NCBI GenBank assembly: GCA_006384855.1 | Contig: VCJN01002289.1 | Coordinates: 240,575 to 304,574, forward strand | Length of the DNA stretch: 64,000 nucleotides | Source of the DNA: Tetraselmis striata | Lineage: Eukaryota; Chlorophyta; Chlorodendrophyceae; Chlorodendrales; Chlorodendraceae | Direction of reading: 5' to 3' | Shown: positions 58,640-64,000 of the stretch, in pieces | Layout of the letters: each line of letters opens with the position of its first letter | Position numbering within the stretch: the stretch's first letter is position 1 | Notes under the pieces: generated by a model | The model's database searches: none | What the model was told of the DNA's origin: nothing | The model's input: the letters and a program-made list of their open reading frames with translations, nothing else | Translations under genes and position numbers: made by a program

Positions 58640-58907
58640 ATGGGCCGCCCAATCGCGCAGAGCGAGCTGCCAGCCGCGCCGGCCCGTATGGCATCGACCT
58701 TCTCGGCGATTGGGAGGCTACACGATCCGTGGGTAAGATCCGATCGCACAAGGACCTGAAGGACCCCGACGAGATTAAGAGGCAGCTGAAACTGGTGTCG
58801 TATGAGCCATGGGTCCCCGACCGTAGCGGCAACCTCGAGATCCCTCTATGGCTTGCGGTGGACATCGCGCGCATCGAAGGCCGCCCCGTTCCCGACACCA
58901 GACCCCG
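58640..58907 (+). other. Unidentified coding-like segment
   Basis: One open frame runs through here. It includes YGIDLLGDWEATRSVGKI, then DLKDPDEIKRQLKLVSYEPW and GNLEIPLWLAVDIARIEG. The composition looks like protein and not random sequence, and it stops looking so exactly where the 65-bp repeat begins. EIPLWLA faintly recalls GINS subunits (Psf3), but I cannot support that. It could be an exon remnant captured with the duplicated fragment next to it. Confidence 0.3.
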
Positions 58908-58972
58908 GCCCGGTCTCTTGATTGACAGCTCGCCGCCTTGGCTCCGAAACCATGTTGAGATATCGAGCTCGA
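58906..58972 (+). repeat. 65-bp direct repeat, copy 2
   Basis: Partner of 58305-58369, located directly after the coding-like segment. The pair brackets about 540 bp. Confidence 0.8.
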
Positions 58973-59207
58973 AAAAAGAGCCGGTTGGACTTGGATGTCA
59001 TCATCCGATATAGTGGAGTTTGGATACCGGTCTAAACCGGGCCGAGGACCTCACCGCAGGAGTGTACGAGGTAGTGTCCCAACAGGTTCGAGCGGTAATC
59101 CTTACACCGCTTCAGCACGTCACGCCAATCTTCTCATCAAGGCCACTCAGAAGCGTATCAGACTTTGAGGTGATCAATGGGGGTTATCAATGGGGGTTTG
59201 AGGTGAT

Positions 59208-59270
59208 CAATATCATCACGATGACGGCGTACTCTCCGCTGGCCAACAGACAGCGAGACCTTGTGCCCAC
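59208..59270 (+). pseudogene. Aldo-keto reductase fragment
   Basis: The plus strand reads IITMTAYSPLANRQRDLVPT. This matches GITVVAYSPLARNLLASVPT of the intact reductase on the opposite strand 0.7 kb away, and the DNA also aligns (ATCACG.TG..GGCGTA.TC.CCGCTGGC). Only about 60 bp are recognisable. It suggests an old inverted partial duplication. Confidence 0.45.
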
Positions 59271-59547
59271 TGTTTCGCTGACACGCTAGCGCTCTTCTAT
59301 GGACGTCAGCGGTGTGGTAGTGGGCATGTGCAGGAACCCGGCTTTGGTCTACGTGTTATCATAGCTTCTCTGGAAATCAAACAGAATATGTCGCAAGTAT
59401 AGCACGGAATCCCCGACCCCCGGGGTTCCAAACAATGCCTTGGTTTGAGACGTGCAAACCCAGTAAAAGTCCACGGCGCGGGGTTGTTGAAGATGCCACG
59501 TGACTACAATTGCATAACTGAAGGTGCGTGGATGGCAAGGGCACAGG

Positions 59548-61167
59548 TCACAGCTGCCCCTCAATGCCCATCTCCTTGTAGCTCTCGCCCCCGCGGTCGC
59601 CCTCCACAGTGGCGCCAATCTCCTCCAGCGCCACCATCTCCTCCGGCGTCAGGATGATGCTCTCCGCTGCGATGTTCTCCCGCGCGTGGGCGATATTGGT
59701 GGTCCCAGGGATGGGGATGACATCCACCCCCAGCGCCATGGCCTTGGCGTACAGCCACGCGAGAGACAGCTGCGCCGCGCTGCAGCCCTTTGCCTGCGCC
59801 ATGTCCACCACTTTGGCATGCAGCTCCGCGTTCTTGGCGAGTGCTTCTGCAGAGTAGCGCGGCAGCCCGGCGCGCCAGTCGGTCGGAGGTTCGGTGGGTA
59901 CAGAGGCCAGCAGGTTGCGCGCCAGCGGGGAATACGCCACCACCGTGATCCCCAGCTCCTTCGCTGTGGGTAGTACCAGCTCCTCCAGGTTTCGCGTCAG
60001 CAGGCTCCACTCTTGCTGGATAAAAGACACAGGCGCAATGGCATGTGCCTGCCGTAAAGGGGAGGGGGTGCACCAATTCGGCCTCAGAATGCATGAAGTA
60101 GCCCTGATGGTTCCCTAATCATTGCATTAGTTCATACATTGCATACCCAGGGGGGGGGGGGGGGGGGGGGGGGGCACCTCTCGGATCTTGGGGGCGCTAG
60201 CCTCAGACAGCCCAATGGCCTTCACCTTGCCAGCGGCCACCGCAGCCTTGGCGGCATTCATGAAGACGGTCACGTCGTGGTTGCTAGGCCTGTGCGGATG
60301 TATGAAGAGAAGACGCACGATACACCCCGTCAGTGACATGCAGTGCACGCCCAATGACCTGAATGAATTGAGCCATCAATATTGGCAACGTAGTGTGTTA
60401 ATCACTTCCAATCTTTCATAGCAAAGGGGTTTTGGGTGTGTGTGAAAGAAGGGGGGGGGGGGGGGGGGGGGTTCTCACAGGCGATGGAGGTACCACAGGT
60501 CCACGTAGTCGGTGCCCAGACGCTCGAGCGAAGCGTTGAGTGAGGCTGAAGCTGTCTCGACCGTCATGTCATCACCGCCGTGCATGCTGGGCATGAGCTT
60601 GGTGGCGATGAACACCTTGTCGCGCCCCACCTCCTTCGCAAACGCGCCCACAACATGCTCGTTGTACTTGCAGTCCGGATCCGCTGGCTTGAAGCTGCTG
60701 CGGTACATCTCCGCAGTATCAAAGTGGGTCACACCTATCGCTCCGCGCGGAGGGAATGGGGGGGGGGGGGGGGGGGGGCGTATGTAGAGTAGATCATGCG
60801 TGATTCATCAAATTAGTTTTACTGTGCAAGCGTTGCTCCAGTTGGCCAGTTGCTCCAGTTGGCCAGCCGCGAGGGGCCACACGGCAAGTGAAGGGCAGGA
60901 GCGATCCGCAGTCGCCGCTGGACTCCCCGCCAGAAAAAAAAAGAATTCACCTTTCTCGCTTTCTTAGGACTTTTGTCGTTTCCTACGCGCGATCCGCATT
61001 CATAGCGCGACTGCCTGTAGTCGGGTGATCACAACAGGCCAAGGAAAAGAGGGCGCCGCCGCACCCTCGGCGAGGACATCTTTCAGCAGCGCCACGCCTG
61101 CCGCCTCGTCCAGCGGCGCGCCGTAAAACGCGGTGATGCCCATGCATCCAAACCCCTGACGCACCAT
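59548..61167 (-). CDS. Aldo-keto reductase (NADPH-dependent)
   Basis: This TIM-barrel oxidoreductase reduces aldehydes or ketones with NADPH. It is closest in pattern to the plant auxin-induced PCNT115 and AKR13-like group. The catalytic tetrad is visible: Asp and Tyr in THFDTAEMY, Lys in IATKLMPS and His in LWYLHRL. KAIGLSEASA, SFIQQEWSLLTRN and VAYSPLARN follow, then the cofactor segment VIPIPGTTNIAHARENI. Exons (minus): 61167-61065, 60734-60479, 60289-60178, 60048-59548. Phases agree and the total is 323 aa. The Met at 61167 gives MVRQGFGCMG, some 10-15 residues short of typical N-termini. A small upstream exon is therefore likely but cannot be placed, since an in-frame stop precedes. Introns 2 and 3 start with GT followed by long C runs on the sense strand. 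Confidence 0.85.
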
Positions 61168-62684
61168 CACTACGCTGCCGCGGCGCTGGACGCGCAGCGT
61201 GCCCGTACACAGGCGTCCTTTGGCCGGTCAGCGATCGGCGAAGCGGGGATTCGGGGTGGCTTAACGACGCAGTCAGGGAAGTCTCCAGGCTGTGCTTCTC
61301 TGGCCTCTGCCGTGCTGTGGCTGCGGGCTCCTCGTCGGATTGTGCTCTGACGCGGCGACGCGCCGAGTCGCATCACACGGTTCAACGACGGCCCGTACGT
61401 CAGCAGCCACGTGCGTATGCAAATGCGTACTTTATGCTGTGGCTAATCGGACAACGGTTCCATTCGTACGTAGGAGTATCGATACGGAAACGTTGCGATA
61501 ATATGGCGACCAAACAATTCAAATGAAGTTACTGCTTGATACGGGCATGCGGCACCTCAACTCGTACAGTACTTCAACGTGTATTGATGGGGCCTGACGC
61601 CTGCCACGCTGTGCGGCTCTGCTCGCACGCCTGGCGCCCTGCTGCCCGGCACGAGTACACAGCTCTCGATCGCGGGCCATCGTGGGCGCGTGTTTTAGCA
61701 GAACTGCGCTCCGCCAGGCTCCACATCCCTTCCGCTACCTGCACACCGTACCTCCCCTAGCAAGAACCCACCGCCCGTCACAGCCCTCAGCCGACGGTTT
61801 TGCCGCCACATCGGAAAGCACACTGCCTGCAGAAGTCTTGCAGGTAGGCTCCGTTCGTGCCCCACGTCCTTGCCCTCGGCGGCCAGCCCTGCCAGTTTAA
61901 GCTGCCAGCCCTGACACTAAACCGCCGGTTCCGGGCTTTCCGCGAGTAGTACGAACAACCCGCCGCGCGCAGGTTCGGTCCCGTGGCGGTGTAGTTCCGG
62001 AGTGGACCGGCGCGCGACTAGTACGGTACGCGTGCAGTCTCTCGGCTCACCGCCCCAAACTCTGAAACTCGCGCTTCGTTCCGAGGTCCGCCTCGGCGAC
62101 CTCCTGGCAGGTAGCGCTGCGAGCGACGGGGCCCACCACTGGCTCTCATGCATGCAGTAATCCTTATCGCTGCTGTTGCTGGGCCTGACGTCAGACGATG
62201 AACGACGACTCGCAGCATCATCACGTACACGCGCCAACGGCGGTGGTTTGGTGATAAGTACAGTTTTGTATTGGAACTAACGGTACGTTCTGATAGTAAT
62301 TTGCCGACGAGTTGTGATCATTCGATTCAGCTGCCACTGACAGTACTTTGTAATGTGCTCCGCTGTTACCCGAGTCGTGCATGCTGTTGGCCCTTTTTTT
62401 TTCGCCCCCGGGACAGGACTGGCACCAGTGAAACCCTTGCAGCGTCTCTACGACGTTTCCCTTATTGCGGTACAGGTAGTAATTTTTAAAAATCATGCTA
62501 ATCAAATCCTGATTCATGTACGAGTACGCTGGTACCGATAGTACGTCGCGCTCGTCTCGGCCACCCGCGCGCCCCGCCGGGACCAACGGTTCACGCCGCT
62601 CGGCCGCTCGGCCTGCCGTATATCCCTTACGTCTGACCACTGACGACCTGCCCCGCCCCCCGTCGCCGTTGTTCTCCGACCGCA
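61168..62684. promoter_or_regulatory. Divergent intergenic, reductase / kinase
   Basis: This 1.5-kb stretch between two start regions may contain the missing first reductase exon. The truncated third copy of the dispersed repeat lies at 62391-62465. No other element is recognised. Confidence 0.4.
62391..62465 (+). repeat. Dispersed repeat, truncated copy 3
   Basis: CGCCCCCGGGACAGGACTGG, then CACCAGTGAAACCCTTGCAG and CGTCTCTACG, align with 1011-1070 and 38668-38725. The similarity then stops. Confidence 0.7.
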
Positions 62685-63736
62685 GTGCCACCAGCGACCT
62701 CTTTCGGCCCTCTCCCTCGCTTCATCCACCTTAGGTCGGCCCGCATGCCCGTGGCGGGTGGCCCTGCAGGTCGCGGCGCCCTCCGGGTGGCTGCAGGCCG
62801 GCTCCCAAGCCGGCATGCTCAAGGTCGCGGCTGGCCCTCCACGCTGCTGTCGACATCCGGCCCGCACTCCGCCGTTCCAGCCCGCCTGCACAGGAACAGT
62901 CCCGCCGGCTCGACGCCAGCAATCGCGTATGGGGCCAGGCTTGTGGCTGCGACGGCGGTGTCGACCAGCGGTGGCGGCGGCGATGTGTACGACGACGGCG
63001 GTCCGGGCTCGCTGGGTTGGGCGCCCTTTGACAATGAGCGCTACGTCTTCAAACACGTGATCGGGAAGGGCGGCTGGGGCACGGTGCACCTGGCGGAGGA
63101 CACGGTGGAAGGTGGGCGTGAGGTGGCAATCAAGGTGCAGAGCAAGTGGCCGCGGCAGGAGGCGGGCAAGCGCATGCCGAGCGCGGCGGCAGTGCTCGCC
63201 CACCTGCGCAACGAGGGAGACTGCCTGGCGGCGATGCAGCGCTCGCCGCGCGTCGTGCAGCTGCTGGCGCGCGCGGAGGACAAGGACAACGCGTACCTCG
63301 TCACCGAGTACCTGCGCGGCGGCGATCTGGAGGCGGTGTTCGAGGAGCGGAGCCGGCTGTCGGAGCGCGCGGGTGCGCCTCCCCCCCCCCCCATCCCCCT
63401 CTATACTCTCATATAGAGATCAATCATGCTATCCTCTGCTCATATTCCCCGATCCTCAAATTCCTTAATGGTGTTGATTTGCCGAGAAAGGGAGGATGTC
63501 AGCGCAGCTGTGCTGGGTGGGCCCTCCCTCCTCCCTTCCACCCTTCCGCCTGACGTTCATGCTTCTTGCCTCGCCCACTTGCAGCCGCGGAGCTGGTGCG
63601 CGGCGTGCTGCTGGTGCTGCGCGACTGCCACGCGTGCGGCCTCTGCTTCTCCGACGTGAAGCCCGCCAACTTCATGCTGCATGTGGAGGCGGACGGCCGC
63701 CAGACGGTGAAGGCCGTCGACTTTGGCTGCGCGCAG
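62685..63736 (+). CDS. Protein kinase, 3' end beyond window
   Basis: This is the N-lobe and catalytic core of a Ser/Thr protein kinase, CDPK/CaMK-like in pattern. The Gly loop is VIGKGGWGTVHLAED, the Lys motif VAIKV, and the helix C region NEGDCLAAM. The hinge reads YLVTEYLRGGDLE. The catalytic loop reads CFSDVKPANFML where most kinases have HRDLKPEN, so the HRD His-Arg is replaced but Asp, Lys and Asn are kept. DFG is present (VDFGCAQ). Exons are 62685-63372 and 63585-63736, phase consistent. A third exon must lie beyond the window. The Ala/Arg/Ser-rich first 85 residues could be a plastid or mitochondrial targeting region. A start at 62744 is equally possible. Confidence 0.8.
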
Positions 63737-63882
63737 GTGCCCCCCCCCCCCCCCCCCCCCCTTCTGCCTTTTTCCCCGCTCGTACAGTCATTGATGGGCA
63801 GCAATGCCGTGATTGGGAAAGGTTCAAGCTATAGTTGCCGGCGTACCCATAACTGCCCCGGAATATAAGCGTTATGTCCGGA

Positions 63883-63962
63883 TGGCATGCGACCCGTAGG
63901 AGGGCTTGTCATTCTTTGACCATCACTGCATCTATATTGACCTGCGGCAGGCAGGCAGCACT
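63883..63962 (+). repeat. Intronic repeat family, kinase intron 2
   Basis: GGAGGGCTTGTC, ATCTATATTGACCTGCGGCA and GGCAGGCAGCA are collinear with the SMC1 intron copies (GACCTGCGGCAGGCAGG is exact with 14028-14044). It lies in the intron that begins GTG followed by a C run. Confidence 0.55.
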
Positions 63963-63982
63963 CCTGCATCACTTTGTCCTTT

Positions 63983-64000
63983 GGGGGGGGGGGGGGGGGG
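63983..64000. repeat. G homopolymer at window end
   Basis: At least 18 G residues run to the last base. The run is on the sense strand of the kinase intron, opposite to the usual C run. Confidence 0.95.

Noticed and set aside
58138-58749. A 203-codon minus-strand frame
   Set aside because: It runs through the duplicated intron fragment and the 65-bp repeat and shows no domain.
1-64000. tRNA, rRNA, CRISPR or riboswitch
   Set aside because: GGTTCGA-like words (for example 25951 and 59085) lack a matching A box and cloverleaf. There are no regularly spaced repeats with unique spacers, and no rRNA sequence was recognised.

Overview
This window is nuclear DNA of a eukaryote with many introns and GC-rich exons, most likely a unicellular alga. 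That placement is an inference. It rests on the gene mix (septin, P3A-type proton ATPase, TAM41, ZIP4/SPO22, SMC1), on AAACCCTAA-like motifs resembling plant/algal telomere repeats inside introns, and on a KRBA2-like integrase transposon and CPWD-type ankyrin remnants of kinds known to me from algal genomes. I cannot name the species. Nothing bacterial, no operon, no CRISPR array and no rRNA or tRNA gene was recognised.

Layout. 1-8.4 kb is repeat territory: AT-rich simple sequence, a frameshifted LINE reverse-transcriptase relic (minus strand), and a 4.46-kb integrase-type DNA transposon (2917-7380). The transposon has about 110-bp terminal inverted repeats, TGT...ACA ends and a 4-bp GATA target duplication, which matches the Ginger superfamily. 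8.4-17.4 kb is a complete 24-exon cohesin SMC1 gene (1,246 aa). 19.2-25.3 kb is a ZIP4/SPO22-like meiotic TPR gene. 25.3-32 kb is gene-poor, with a 0.29-kb direct duplication. 32-34.2 kb is a sulfotransferase-family gene. 35.4-43.4 kb is a septin whose C-terminus carries three predicted membrane segments. 44.3-47.4 kb (minus) is an intronless plasma-membrane H+-ATPase of 1,018 aa. 48.4-52 kb is mitochondrial TAM41 (CDP-diacylglycerol synthase), divergent from the ATPase. 52.8-53.6 kb is a decayed ankyrin-repeat pseudogene. 53.8-56.5 kb (minus) is a secreted, Cys-rich, probably GPI-anchored protein of no recognised family, with a partial duplicate at 57.9-58.25 kb. 59.5-61.2 kb (minus) is an aldo-keto reductase. 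A protein kinase begins at 62.7 kb and runs off the window.

Themes. SMC1 (sister-chromatid cohesion) and ZIP4/SPO22 (meiotic crossover) are neighbours, which suggests a meiotic capacity. The septin, proton pump, TAM41 and Cys-rich surface protein act at membranes but share no evident pathway. Splicing is the most unusual feature. A large share of introns carry a long C homopolymer on the sense strand, usually within about 25 nt of the donor. At least five introns need a GC donor to keep frame. A diverged sequence family recurs in introns of unrelated genes, a pattern compatible with introner-like elements. Exon models were built by hand from protein-family conservation and splice-phase consistency. 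The SMC1, TAM41, septin, sulfotransferase and Cys-rich models each close to an exact multiple of three.
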